Below, piece after piece: positions 7,253 through 14,998 of a stretch of 15,713 nt of DNA. A model generated the notes under the pieces. It was not told the origin of the DNA. It did not search any database and was given only the letters and a program-made list of their open reading frames with translations. Both the position numbers and the translations under genes were made by a program. Numbering within the stretch: the first letter of the stretch is position 1; each line of letters starts with the position of its first letter. The DNA is from Candidatus Methanoperedens sp. (GTDB lineage Archaea > Halobacteriota > Methanosarcinia > Methanosarcinales > Methanoperedenaceae), in the NCBI GenBank assembly GCA_026552835.1, contig JAPMTY010000091.1:1-15713 (forward strand). Direction: 5' to 3'.

Positions 7253-8400
7253 TAATATGAATATTCCCTATGTCTTTTTATCGTAAATAATACTATTCCT
7301 ATTATGAAAATCATAACCGGAAGTAAAAAGTACAGGTAATTCCCTTCTTTTCCTGTTACGGTGATTGTTTCGGAATCAACAGGTACTCCAGCCTCATTGT
7401 CATTGTAAACCGTGATTAGATGTATTGTGTAATTACCGGCTTCGTTTGCCTTTAAAGTGAATCGATATTCTTCTATGCCAGCCGGGTCAATGCTTTCATA
7501 ATCATTTATTAGATTTCCGTCAATAACCTCCATTCCAAGCGGAGCTGTTCCCTTTATCCGTACCAATTTTGCAGTAGCTTTTCCTGTGTTGATGATTTTT
7601 ACCGTTGCCGTTATAAGCTCGCCTGTGGTGGCATTCATTTTATCAAGGCTGATAGCAGTGGTCAGGTTTGATTTTTCCTGGGTGGCTGCGGCCACTGTTA
7701 TTGTTAATGAGTTTGATTTGCTCGTTTTTGAACTATAAATTGCAATTGTTGGTTCAATGTTAAATGTACCTGAATCTACAGCTTTCAGTGCATAATAAAA
7801 TTCCTGACTTGCCCCTGCTGCAAGTTCTGCATTTATTACAGAAGGAAGTCTTGAGCCCTGAGCATTTGAAAAACCATTCGGTGGCTGTTCATTTAACGTC
7901 AGGTTATAGGCTGTAGCATTTCCGGTATTTTCCATTTTTATCTTAAATTCTACAACATCTCCCACATTTACATTTGTTTTATCTACCGATTTTGTCAGGA
8001 CAATATTTGGAACCCCGGCCTGGGGAACCGCAATCTGGTATTTTTTAGGATATCCCCACCCATCAGGGAACTCTATTGTAACCATCGCTGAAGATTCAGT
8101 AATAAACGAAGCGCCAAGCTTGATTTGATTAAATGTTATAGGAGCTTCGCCTTCGTATATATTCCGGATTACCGGTTTGTCACCGTTAGTCATATTGGCT
8201 GTAACATAAGCCATCCGTTCAAGTTTAATAACTTCTATAATATAAGAACCATTTTCAAAACTTAAACCTGTATTGTTTTGCATTGAAAAATTGAAGGTTT
8301 GCGTCGATGCGCTTCCAACTGTTGAAGCCATTAATGAAAATATTAATAAAAAAGCAAGTTTCCTTATCCAATGATCCCCTTTTTTTAACTTATAAGTCAT
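7252..8400 (-). CDS. membrane-anchored extracellular protein with COG1361/CARDB-like repeats
   Basis: A 382-residue protein with a basic N-terminus and a signal peptide (hydrophobic about 14-29, ending near GSAS). An N-terminal beta-rich region follows, then two Ig-like, CARDB/DUF11-type modules (about 135-235 and 245-345), each starting with a leader such as SVDKTNVNVGDVVEFKI or ISLDKMNATTGELITATV. A C-terminal helix (about 352-371) ends in the short basic tail KRHREYSY, so most of the protein faces outside. This fits the COG1361 surface protein group, whose members are proposed adhesive or envelope scaffolds. A TTG two codons upstream (8406) is possible, but the TATA box at 8429-8436 places the mRNA start so close that the ATG at 8400 is preferred, probably leaderless. 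It is the first gene of a unit with the tubulin-like GTPase. Confidence 0.8.
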   Translation of the reverse strand: MTYKLKKGDHWIRKLAFLLIFSLMASTVGSASTQTFNFSMQNNTGLSFENGSYIIEVIKLERMAYVTANMTNGDKPVIRNIYEGEAPITFNQIKLGASFITESSAMVTIEFPDGWGYPKKYQIAVPQAGVPNIVLTKSVDKTNVNVGDVVEFKIKMENTGNATAYNLTLNEQPPNGFSNAQGSRLPSVINAELAAGASQEFYYALKAVDSGTFNIEPTIAIYSSKTSKSNSLTITVAAATQEKSNLTTAISLDKMNATTGELITATVKIINTGKATAKLVRIKGTAPLGMEVIDGNLINDYESIDPAGIEEYRFTLKANEAGNYTIHLITVYNDNEAGVPVDSETITVTGKEGNYLYFLLPVMIFIIGIVLFTIKRHREYSY

Positions 8401-8428
8401 TAACAAAGGAGTATATTAACATACGATT

Positions 8429-8436
8429 ATATATAA
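8429..8436 (-). promoter_or_regulatory. TATA box of the surface protein-tubulin-ferredoxin unit
   Basis: The minus strand reads TTATATAT within the longer A/T run CTTATATATAAT (8426-8437). It ends 29 nt before the ATG at 8400, typical of a leaderless archaeal transcript. It lies in the short gap after the kup stop. Confidence 0.6.
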
Positions 8437-8452
8437 GCCTTATGAACAAAAT

Positions 8453-10270
8453 TCACATTTCTATCCTTGAAAGAACGCCGTGGAGTTTGTGGGGCGGAAG
8501 TTTATAAAACTGGACGAATGGCGGCGTAAGTTTCTTGATAGTTGAATAAAACTTCCAGATGATATTTTCAGTCACAATGTCTTCAAGACCATAGAATATC
8601 GTCTTTTCATCTATTCCGGATTCATTCAATATCTTCTCGACATCCATCACTTCCATATACCCCATCCTTATCTCAAAAATCCGCAGGCCCTCAGCAAGCG
8701 TCTCCTTAAAAGAGCTGGCAACCCCGAAAGGGTTGTCTAATTTAATCATGGAGACAATTATGTTATCCTCATAAACGATGTTATTCTCGAACATCGTATT
8801 AGCGATATAGGGCGGAATCCTTGTTATATCCCTCGCAAAGAAAAGCGCTGTTCCTTTGATTTTATTTATACTTGAATATAACCTATTATATTCCCCGAGG
8901 AAAACATCTAAATCCATGGGCTTAAGCGCGCTATAAAGTTTTTTCTGCCCGGATGTGTAAACCATGATTATGGTAAATGGAATAAGTGCTAAAATAATCG
9001 ACCAGAAGCCTCCGTAGCGTATTTCCAATTTGTGAAGGCTTGACAGGAGGAATACGATATCAACAAATGTCAAAAACATAGCGATGGCAAATTTTGACAT
9101 TTTACCCTTTAAATAAAAAATCCATGTCATCATCAAACCTGTGAGAGCCATAGTTCCGGTGACCGCAAGACCATATGCCGCAGCTAAACGATGTGATTCC
9201 TTGAAATCAAACATGATAAATAAAACAAATAAAAGTAAAACCCAGTTAGCGGTGCCAATGTATATCTGCGAACTCAGTTTGGCCGATGTATAATCCACCT
9301 TCAGCATGGGCAGAACCCGGGTTGTAATTCCCTGATATACTATGGAAAACATCCCGCTTATCATCGCCTGGGAGGCTATGATAGTGGCAAGAATACTGAG
9401 AATGAGAAATGGTATATAAAGAATCTGAGCCTGCTGGAATATCATCTCAAAAAGCACATTTTTTGCATCAGGATGCTGAATAATAAAAGCACCCTGCCCG
9501 AGATAATTCAGTAAAAGAGCAAAAAATACTATATACCAGCCCCTGATGATAGGAAGCTTTCCAAGCTGTCCCATATCGGCATATAACGCCTCTCCGCCTG
9601 TGGCGCAGAGTATAACCTGGGAAAGCACAAAGAAGCCGGCGATACCGTTCTCCATTAGAAATTTAATAGCATTGTATGGGTTTATTGCATTAACTACAGC
9701 AGGAACATTGAGAATCGAAACAAACCCTGATACCGCTATTGATAAAAACCACAACGCCATCACAGGGCCAAACGCCCATGCAACTTTTTCTGTGCCCTTT
9801 TTCTGGATTGAAAACAGCGCTATTGCAATTATAGCTGCAATAATAACAAGCACGTCCGGCGAGGTTCCTTCAAGTCCTGGAATCAGTACTATACCTTCGA
9901 CTGCGCTGAGTATGCTTATAGCAGGAGTGATAACGCCATCGCCGAAAAGAAGGGATATGCCGATGAAGGACAGAAGGATGACAAACGAGATTTTTCTTCC
10001 CGATTTTAACATCGGGATTAGTATTTCACGAAGGACAATGGTGCCTCCTTCACCTTTCTGGCCAAGGCTCATGGCAAGCCATGCGTATTCTATTGTTACA
10101 ATAATAAGAAGAGTCCAGATGATGAGTGAAAGAATACCCAGGACATTTGCTAATGTATGCTCAATAGCGAGAAAAATAACTGTAAGTGTATAAATGGGGC
10201 TTGTCCCGATATCTCCGAAAACAAGACCGAGGGATTTTATTATACCATTAAGGTTTTCTCTGTTGAGCAT
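8453..10270 (-). CDS. kup: KUP-family potassium uptake transporter
   Basis: A 605-residue potassium-proton symporter of the KUP/HAK/KT family in the cytoplasmic membrane, close to the E. coli Kup length of about 620. The N-terminal signature GLVFGDIGTSPIYTL (15-29) contains the conserved Asp at 20. GEGGT (73-77) and GDGVITPAISILSAVEG (110-126) follow, the latter ending in a conserved acidic residue. A later GGEALYADMGQLG motif is also typical. About twelve hydrophobic helices fill residues 10-445, followed by a soluble C-terminal domain of about 155 residues. The ATG at 10270 has a GGA 9 nt upstream. It lies 113 nt behind sat on the same strand, with a hairpin between them, so it may be transcribed separately. 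No regulatory RNA (such as a c-di-AMP riboswitch) is evident. Confidence 0.95.
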   Translation of the reverse strand: MLNRENLNGIIKSLGLVFGDIGTSPIYTLTVIFLAIEHTLANVLGILSLIIWTLLIIVTIEYAWLAMSLGQKGEGGTIVLREILIPMLKSGRKISFVILLSFIGISLLFGDGVITPAISILSAVEGIVLIPGLEGTSPDVLVIIAAIIAIALFSIQKKGTEKVAWAFGPVMALWFLSIAVSGFVSILNVPAVVNAINPYNAIKFLMENGIAGFFVLSQVILCATGGEALYADMGQLGKLPIIRGWYIVFFALLLNYLGQGAFIIQHPDAKNVLFEMIFQQAQILYIPFLILSILATIIASQAMISGMFSIVYQGITTRVLPMLKVDYTSAKLSSQIYIGTANWVLLLFVLFIMFDFKESHRLAAAYGLAVTGTMALTGLMMTWIFYLKGKMSKFAIAMFLTFVDIVFLLSSLHKLEIRYGGFWSIILALIPFTIIMVYTSGQKKLYSALKPMDLDVFLGEYNRLYSSINKIKGTALFFARDITRIPPYIANTMFENNIVYEDNIIVSMIKLDNPFGVASSFKETLAEGLRIFEIRMGYMEVMDVEKILNESGIDEKTIFYGLEDIVTENIIWKFYSTIKKLTPPFVQFYKLPPHKLHGVLSRIEM

Positions 10271-10315
10271 AATTTATTTCCAGCTTATTGGCATGGCTAA
10301 TTCTCTCTGAAGATT

Positions 10316-10334
10316 CTCTTAATGGTTTTAAGAG
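10316..10334. repeat. perfect 7-bp hairpin between sat and kup
   Basis: CTCTTAA and TTAAGAG are perfect inverted arms around a 5-nt loop, in the 113-nt gap between sat and kup. No T run follows on the minus strand, so it is not a standard terminator. It could be an operator or an RNA processing element upstream of kup; a weak TTAAAA inside it might serve as the kup TATA box. The rest of the gap holds nothing I recognise. Confidence 0.45.
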
Positions 10335-10383
10335 TTTCTGATTGGTCAGGCCCTTGCAGCTTTAGTAAACGAAAGTAAGCCAA

Positions 10384-11520
10384 CTAATCCACAAAAGGTT
10401 TCCCCGACTTCAATATAACATCAGCAACCTCGGGACGCATCAGGTCTGCAGTTGGCCGTTTCCCTGCTTCTATCATCTGCCTCATTTTCGTCCCGCTAAA
10501 ATCAATCCTGTCATTATGCGGGCATACCTTGTCATTGGTTATACCGCCGCATTTGTTGCAGTAAAAAAACGACATGAAGAACATGGGCTCGATACCGATA
10601 TCCGGAAACTCCTTGAAAATCTCCTGCGCCGCAAACGGGTGATAGTAGTTGCCCACGCCGGCATGGTCCCTGCCGATGATGAAATGTGTGCACCCGTAAT
10701 TCTTCCGGACGATTGCGTGGAATACCGCCTCACGCGGACCTGCGTAGCGCATTTCGGTCTGGAATATGCCAAGGACGACCCTGTCCTTCGGATAATAATT
10801 ATCGATAAGCACCTCGTAACTTTCAAGAATAACATCGTCCCTGAAATCGCCTTTCTTTTTCTTGCCTATGACCGGGTTGATGAACAGCCCATCCACCATC
10901 GTGAGCGCGGATTTCTGCAGGTATTCATGACCGAGGTGTGCGACGTTTCGCGTCTGGAATCCGACTACTTTTTCCCAGCCTTTTTCTTTGAAAAGATTCC
11001 TTGTCTCAGTTGGTTTCATCGCATATTTGAAATAAGGAGTTTCCGATTCGTTTATCAGGCTGATTTTCCCGCCAAGCAGCGTGTCTTTCATTGAATAAGT
11101 CTTTGCAACGCCAGGATGTGCGGCGTCGTTTGTGCCATAAACCTGCTCAGCATACGCTCTTTTATCATAGCTGAATATTTCTTCCACCTGCATCACGGCT
11201 ACAAGGTGGTCATTGTTCTCCAGGAGAATGGCATCTCCTTCTTTTATGTCGCTGTTGTCGGTATCAAGCACTATCGGAAGCGTCCAGGGAAGACCGTTTG
11301 AAAGGCGTTTATTATAGAGGATGCTTTCATATTCCTCGCGGCAGTTGAAACCTTCAAGGGGACTGAACAGCCCTGAGGCAATGTTCTCTACATCTTTCAT
11401 CAGGTCAGGGCTGACAGGAACGCTCTGGTACTCGGAAGCCTGCTCGATTATTTTTTTCCGTTTCTGTTCGGTTAATGTCCTGTTGATTAACTTTCCGCCG
11501 TGAGGTTTAATCTGTGTCAT
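10384..11520 (-). CDS. sat: sulfate adenylyltransferase (ATP sulfurylase)
   Basis: Activates sulfate with ATP to adenosine 5'-phosphosulfate (APS) in the cytoplasm; the reaction is reversible. The 378-residue length fits archaeal and dissimilatory-type Sat without an APS kinase domain. Catalytic motifs are QTRNVAHLGHE (189-199) for ATP and sulfate binding and GRDHAGVG (283-290). A zinc knuckle CNKCGGITNDKVCPH with C321, C324, C333 and H335 matches the metal site of Archaeoglobus-type enzymes. It is the third gene of the operon, 31 nt behind the APS reductase, with GGGA upstream of the ATG. Taken with its neighbours it should work in the forward, sulfate-assimilating direction, though sequence alone cannot fix direction. 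Confidence 0.96.
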   Translation of the reverse strand: MTQIKPHGGKLINRTLTEQKRKKIIEQASEYQSVPVSPDLMKDVENIASGLFSPLEGFNCREEYESILYNKRLSNGLPWTLPIVLDTDNSDIKEGDAILLENNDHLVAVMQVEEIFSYDKRAYAEQVYGTNDAAHPGVAKTYSMKDTLLGGKISLINESETPYFKYAMKPTETRNLFKEKGWEKVVGFQTRNVAHLGHEYLQKSALTMVDGLFINPVIGKKKKGDFRDDVILESYEVLIDNYYPKDRVVLGIFQTEMRYAGPREAVFHAIVRKNYGCTHFIIGRDHAGVGNYYHPFAAQEIFKEFPDIGIEPMFFMSFFYCNKCGGITNDKVCPHNDRIDFSGTKMRQMIEAGKRPTADLMRPEVADVILKSGKPFVD

Positions 11521-11551
11521 TGTTATCCCTTAAAACTAATAAAAAAATAAA

Positions 11552-12271
11552 TTATTTCTTAACATTCCCTGCATGCAGGCCGCATTCCTTCTTCGTGGCA
11601 TCTTCCCACCACCAGCGCCCTTCGCGCTCATGCTGCCCGGGAAGCACGGGTTTCGTACACGGCTCGCACCCGATGCTGACAAACCCCTTCTCATGCAGCT
11701 TGTTGTAAGGGACGTCGTTCCCGCGAATATAATCCCATACCTGTTTTGAAGTCCAGTTCGCAATCGGGTTGAATTTAATGAGCTTGCCTGTCCCGAATGT
11801 CGGGTCTTTCTGGATGACGGGTACTGTCGCCCTTGTTCCCGGGCTCTGGTCTTTGCGCTGGCCGGTTATCCATGCGTCCACGGTGTTAAGGGCGCGCTTG
11901 AGCGGGTCAACCTTGCGCACATCGCAGCACTCCTTGTGGCCGTCTTTGTAGAATGAGAATAACCCTTTTTCCTTCACAAGCTTTTCAGTCGCATCCCGGT
12001 TTGCAAAGAATACCTCGATATTGATATTGTACTTATTCCTGACATCTTCAATGAACTGGTAAGTCTCAGGATGGAGGCGTCCGGTGTCGAGTGTAAAAAC
12101 CCGGAAGCTCTTGCCTGTTTTTTTCGCCATGTCAATCAATACAACATCTTCGGCGCCGCTGAATGAGATTGCGATGTTCTTGAACTTTCCAAGCGCAAGT
12201 TCCAGGATTTCCTGGGGCGATTTATTCTCGTATTCTCTTGCTAAATTTTCAATATCAAGTTGTTCTGACAT
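11552..12271 (-). CDS. cysH: adenylylsulfate reductase, CysH family with [4Fe-4S] cysteines
   Basis: Reduces APS (or PAPS) to sulfite in the cytoplasm. The PP-loop region SFSGAED (36-42) and [10 protein letters not shown] (61-70) bind the nucleotide. The pattern C115-C116 ... C202-x2-C205 is the cluster-binding set of iron-sulfur APS reductases, and the catalytic cysteine is in the C-terminal ECGLHAG (C230). Enzymes with this cysteine set generally prefer APS, and no APS kinase is encoded nearby, which supports APS as substrate. It has 239 residues, typical for the family. It lies 14 nt behind the sulfite reductase-like gene, with an AAGGAT ribosome site, and is clearly part of that operon. 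The electron donor (thioredoxin in bacterial relatives) is not in the window. Confidence 0.94.
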   Translation of the reverse strand: MSEQLDIENLAREYENKSPQEILELALGKFKNIAISFSGAEDVVLIDMAKKTGKSFRVFTLDTGRLHPETYQFIEDVRNKYNINIEVFFANRDATEKLVKEKGLFSFYKDGHKECCDVRKVDPLKRALNTVDAWITGQRKDQSPGTRATVPVIQKDPTFGTGKLIKFNPIANWTSKQVWDYIRGNDVPYNKLHEKGFVSIGCEPCTKPVLPGQHEREGRWWWEDATKKECGLHAGNVKK

Positions 12272-12285
12272 TTATTATCCTTATC

Positions 12286-13143
12286 CTATCCTAATATCTG
12301 TTCCTTGAATTTTTCAAATCCCACACGGTCAAGGCAGTCCCCGAACCTCTCGCCTATGTTGGTGTTTTTCTTTGACCAGTCGATTATTTTCCTGAATATT
12401 GCGACAGCTTCTTCTCCGGATTTTGCTTCTGTCAATTCCACTCCGAGTTTGGGATGTTTCCCGATTTTTCCGCCAACAAAGAGCTTATAGCCTTTCCATT
12501 CCTCGGTGATGAGGTCGGAAGGGCATGTTCCTACACAGGCGCCGCACAGGTTGCATTTGTCCCAGATGATTTTTGCTTTGTCATCCTCCACGACGATGGC
12601 TTTCTCCGGGCACATGAACGTGCATGTCCCGCATCCTGAGCAGTCGGCGGTATTAATGGCAGGTTTGAGTATCCCCATCACGCCGAGGTCGTTTTCCTGC
12701 GGTTTGGCGCAGGCGTTGGGGCATCCTGTAACCGCGAACTTTATTTTCACAGGCATATCCTCGCCGAAGAATTCCTTATCCAGTATTCCGGCAAGGCCGT
12801 AGGTATCGATGATGCCGTAATTACATTCGAGATTCCCGGGGCATGAAATGATATTACGCACGCGCGGCCCGCATGAGCCTGGCGGTGTGCCGTTGTCTTC
12901 AAGTTCTTTTGTGATTGCATCGAGGTTATGAATATCCACGTTGGGGATTTGGAGCCCCTGCCTCGTGGTGATATGAACATAGTCTGCGCCGTATTTCTTT
13001 GCAATTTTGCTGATTCCCGAAAGCTGCTCGCAGGTAACGTTGCCGCACGGCATGCGAAGCCTGACCACGAAAAGGTCTTTTTGCTTCTGTTTCATGTAAC
13101 CGGATTTTTTTAAGAGAGCTACGTCCATTTTTTCAAGCGTCAT
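12286..13143 (-). CDS. small sulfite reductase-like sirohaem protein with ferredoxin insert
   Basis: Probably reduces sulfite to sulfide. Numbered from the chosen ATG: a ferredoxin-like half domain at about 20-85 including TTRQGLQIP (59-67), a sirohaem/[4Fe-4S] cysteine set C101-x5-C107 ... C141-x3-C145, then a two-cluster ferredoxin segment with C168, C171, C174, C178 and C197, C200, C203, C207. At 285 residues it is much shorter than assimilatory enzymes, which have two such halves, and resembles the Dsr-like proteins (Dsr-LP) of methanogens and the C-terminal part of Fsr. An in-frame TTG at 13230 would add 29 unrelated codons; the ATG at 13143 has an AGGA ribosome site and a TATA box about 60 nt upstream, so I use it. 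It is the first gene of the operon. Nitrite reduction is a possible alternative activity. Confidence 0.9.
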   Translation of the reverse strand: MTLEKMDVALLKKSGYMKQKQKDLFVVRLRMPCGNVTCEQLSGISKIAKKYGADYVHITTRQGLQIPNVDIHNLDAITKELEDNGTPPGSCGPRVRNIISCPGNLECNYGIIDTYGLAGILDKEFFGEDMPVKIKFAVTGCPNACAKPQENDLGVMGILKPAINTADCSGCGTCTFMCPEKAIVVEDDKAKIIWDKCNLCGACVGTCPSDLITEEWKGYKLFVGGKIGKHPKLGVELTEAKSGEEAVAIFRKIIDWSKKNTNIGERFGDCLDRVGFEKFKEQILG

Positions 13144-13203
13144 GATGCTTCCTGATATTTCTGAATGATATTTAAATTGTGGGTTGAGCTTAACTCGTTG
13201 AGG

Positions 13204-13213
13204 TTTAAATATA
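13204..13213 (-). promoter_or_regulatory. TATA box of the sulfate reduction operon
   Basis: The minus strand reads TATATTTAAA. Transcription would start near 13180, giving a leader of about 37 nt that includes the AGGA ribosome site of the ATG at 13143. A second A/T box at 13169-13176 (TTTAAATA) is nearer but would leave almost no leader. Confidence 0.45.
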
Positions 13214-13291
13214 CCTGATGGATGCGGCAAGATTTGTTAATAAATAGCGTGAGTGTAAATTCTATTGGTGTTGTTAAATCAAAAAGCAAAA

Positions 13292-13356
13292 TAGCCACTG
13301 AGACACAGAGGTCACTGAGTTATTATTTCTCTGTGGTCTCTGCGCCTCTGTGGCTA
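13292..13356. repeat. intergenic inverted repeat, element B
   Basis: Two 28-bp arms (13292-13319 and 13329-13356) match as inverted copies at 22 of 28 positions around a 9-nt loop of A and T. The arm is made of CAGAG-type units (CCACAGAG, GCGCAGAG, ACCACAGAG) and matches element A (5749-5813) at about 20 of 25 positions. It lies in the 307-nt divergent gap between the sulfate reduction operon and the ornithine cyclodeaminase-like gene. The rest of that gap holds only the two promoters and an A/T-rich linker. Confidence 0.75.
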
Positions 13357-13403
13357 ATATTTTTCGTCAAAAACCAAACAATTTTACAGTCCTGAATAGC
13401 AAT

Positions 13404-13412
13404 ATTATTTAT
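13404..13412 (+). promoter_or_regulatory. possible TATA box of the ornithine cyclodeaminase-like gene
   Basis: An A/T-rich ATTATTTAT-type sequence lies about 40 nt before the ATG at 13451, which would leave a short leader containing the GGGG ribosome site at 13439-13442. A TATAAAAA at 13431-13438 is too close to the start to be the box unless a different start is used. Confidence 0.3.
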
Positions 13413-13450
13413 CAGATTATTGCCATATTCTATAAAAAGGGGTAATATTT

Positions 13451-14437
13451 ATGGAAAACCAAATTCTCTGGCTCAACCGTAACGAAGTGGAATCGCTTCT
13501 GGATATGAAAGACGCGCTTGTTGTCGTGGAAGAGGCGTTCAGGCAGCACGGTCTTAAGAAAGTCCAGATGCCGCCCAAGTTATATCTCTATTTCAAAAAG
13601 CATAACGGCGACCTGAGGACGATGCCTGCATATCTTGAAGAGCAGGACATTACAGGTGTCAAGATAGTGAACGTCCATCCCGACAACCCCAAAATTGGTC
13701 TTCCGACGGTGATGGCGCTCGTTGTCCTGAATTCAACCGAAACAGGCGCACCTATTGCGGTAATGGACGGCACATACCTGACCGACATGAGAACTGGCGC
13801 TGCCGGTGGGGTTGCCGTGAAATACCTTGCGCGCAGGAATGCGAAAACAGTGGGTTTTGTGGGAACGGGGAACCAGGCAAGGACGCAACTGCTGGCGATA
13901 AATGAAGTGATAGATATCGATGAAATAAAAGCCACGAGCACATCTGAGAAAAGCACGCTTGCGTTCAAGGACGATATGGAAATAATAATAGAGAGTGAAA
14001 TTACAGCTAAAAAAACCATAAAAGAAGTTTGCGATTGTGATATTCTCGTAACTACAACTCCTTCAAGAGAACCAATTGTAATGAACGACTGGATTTCTGA
14101 AGGTACTCATATCAATGCGATCGGGGCGGATGCGGCTGGAAAAGAAGAACTTGACCCGATGATATTGAAACGCGCGAAAGTTGTGGTTGATGACCTCCCG
14201 CAGGCTTCACATTCGGGCGAGATTAATGTGCCGCTGTCGAAGGGATTAATTTCCCAAAAGGATATTTTTTGCGAGCTTGGCGAGGTAATTACGGGGAAGA
14301 AGAAAGCAAGAACAAATGATTCTGATATTACAGTTTTTGATTCGACAGGGCTTGCGATTCAGGATGTTGCAACTGCGAATATGATTTATCAGAAGGCGCT
14401 TGAGAAAAAAATGGGTATCAAGTTACAGCAATTCTAA
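13451..14437 (+). CDS. ornithine cyclodeaminase/mu-crystallin family, probable alanine dehydrogenase
   Basis: A 328-residue NAD(P)-dependent enzyme of the OCD/mu-crystallin family, cytoplasmic. The substrate half includes RTMPAYL (56-62), GVKIVNVHPDNP (69-80, with the conserved Lys at 71) and TYLTDMRTGAAGG (108-120). The Rossmann nucleotide site is VGFVGTGNQA (134-143), and the C-terminal FDSTGLAIQDVA (296-307) carries the conserved Asp residues. Length and motifs fit the archaeal alanine dehydrogenase group typified by the Archaeoglobus enzyme, which interconverts alanine with pyruvate and ammonia. Ornithine cyclodeaminase or imine reductase activity cannot be excluded from sequence. It has a GGGG ribosome site and ends 3 nt short of the convergent gene at 14441. 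Confidence 0.9.
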   Translation: MENQILWLNRNEVESLLDMKDALVVVEEAFRQHGLKKVQMPPKLYLYFKKHNGDLRTMPAYLEEQDITGVKIVNVHPDNPKIGLPTVMALVVLNSTETGAPIAVMDGTYLTDMRTGAAGGVAVKYLARRNAKTVGFVGTGNQARTQLLAINEVIDIDEIKATSTSEKSTLAFKDDMEIIIESEITAKKTIKEVCDCDILVTTTPSREPIVMNDWISEGTHINAIGADAAGKEELDPMILKRAKVVVDDLPQASHSGEINVPLSKGLISQKDIFCELGEVITGKKKARTNDSDITVFDSTGLAIQDVATANMIYQKALEKKMGIKLQQF

Positions 14438-14440
14438 TCA

Positions 14441-14884
14441 TTAGTATTTTTGTACAGGCATTTCGGGCACCTCACCCGGAGCCGTTTCTTTCGCGAACTC
14501 TTTGTCCTCCCACATGTCGTAGGCGATGGCAACAGCGGCAGCCTGCGTGATGATCGCAAACCCAATGAACACATGGAAGAAGAGTATCAGTCCCCTGAGG
14601 GTGATTCCGAGGAGTATAGGCGCACCGGCGCCGAAGAAGAGAGGAAGTCCAAAAACGCCGATAGCGATAGAGAGGATGAAGGTTGTTTTCGCAATGCGCT
14701 TCACACGCCCTGGCACCGCAGTCCAGCGCACGCCGTTGAAGTTGTAATAAGCAAGACCGATTATCACAAGCCCAAGGGCGATATGGAAATATTGCAGAAC
14801 AACCGAGGCGCCCGGCGTCATCGCAAGCAAGAACTCGATGAACACGACCCATATCATCGCATAGAGGGACATCCACAGTTTCAT
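14441..14884 (-). CDS. four-helix membrane protein with paired FHxxxG motifs
   Basis: A 147-residue integral membrane protein I cannot place in a named family. Hydrophobic segments lie at about 5-22, 29-48, 66-84 and 94-121, followed by an acidic cytoplasmic-type tail. Helices 2 and 4 carry the same motif, FHIALGLVII (33-42) and FHVFIGFAII (103-112), so the protein looks like a doubled two-helix unit. H34 and H104 are at equivalent depth in two helices running the same way, as would suit bis-histidine haem b binding; that is inference. The ATG has a strong GGAGG 6 nt upstream, and a TATA box lies at 14955-14962. It is convergent with the gene at 13451-14437 with a 3-nt gap. Confidence 0.8.
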   Translation of the reverse strand: MKLWMSLYAMIWVVFIEFLLAMTPGASVVLQYFHIALGLVIIGLAYYNFNGVRWTAVPGRVKRIAKTTFILSIAIGVFGLPLFFGAGAPILLGITLRGLILFFHVFIGFAIITQAAAVAIAYDMWEDKEFAKETAPGEVPEMPVQKY

Positions 14885-14954
14885 GCGGCGCCTCCGGTTT
14901 GGTAGCAGTTCGCCCTCCTGTTTGTTAAAAGCTTTGTTTTGATATGTGCAGACA

Positions 14955-14962
14955 TTTTATAT
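14955..14962 (-). promoter_or_regulatory. TATA box of the four-helix membrane protein gene
   Basis: The minus strand reads ATATAAAA, about 70 nt before the ATG at 14884. This predicts a leader of roughly 45-50 nt with two ribosome-site-like sequences (AGGAGG and GGAGG); the nearer one serves the ATG. Confidence 0.5.
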
Positions 14963-14998
14963 CCTTACTTTTGTTGCTCATCCTTTTCAATATGTTTG

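Noticed and set aside
9546..10193. Long open frame (215 codons) on the + strand opposite kup
   Set aside because: The kup protein on the other strand has clear family motifs throughout; this frame is its mirror and shows no recognisable protein features.
10516..11094. Open frame (192 codons) on the + strand opposite sat
   Set aside because: It is antisense to the catalytic core of sat, with no recognisable domain or ribosome site.
13144..13230. Upstream TTG start for the sulfite reductase-like gene
   Set aside because: The extension contains the probable promoter elements, has no family similarity, and the ATG at 13143 has a good ribosome site.
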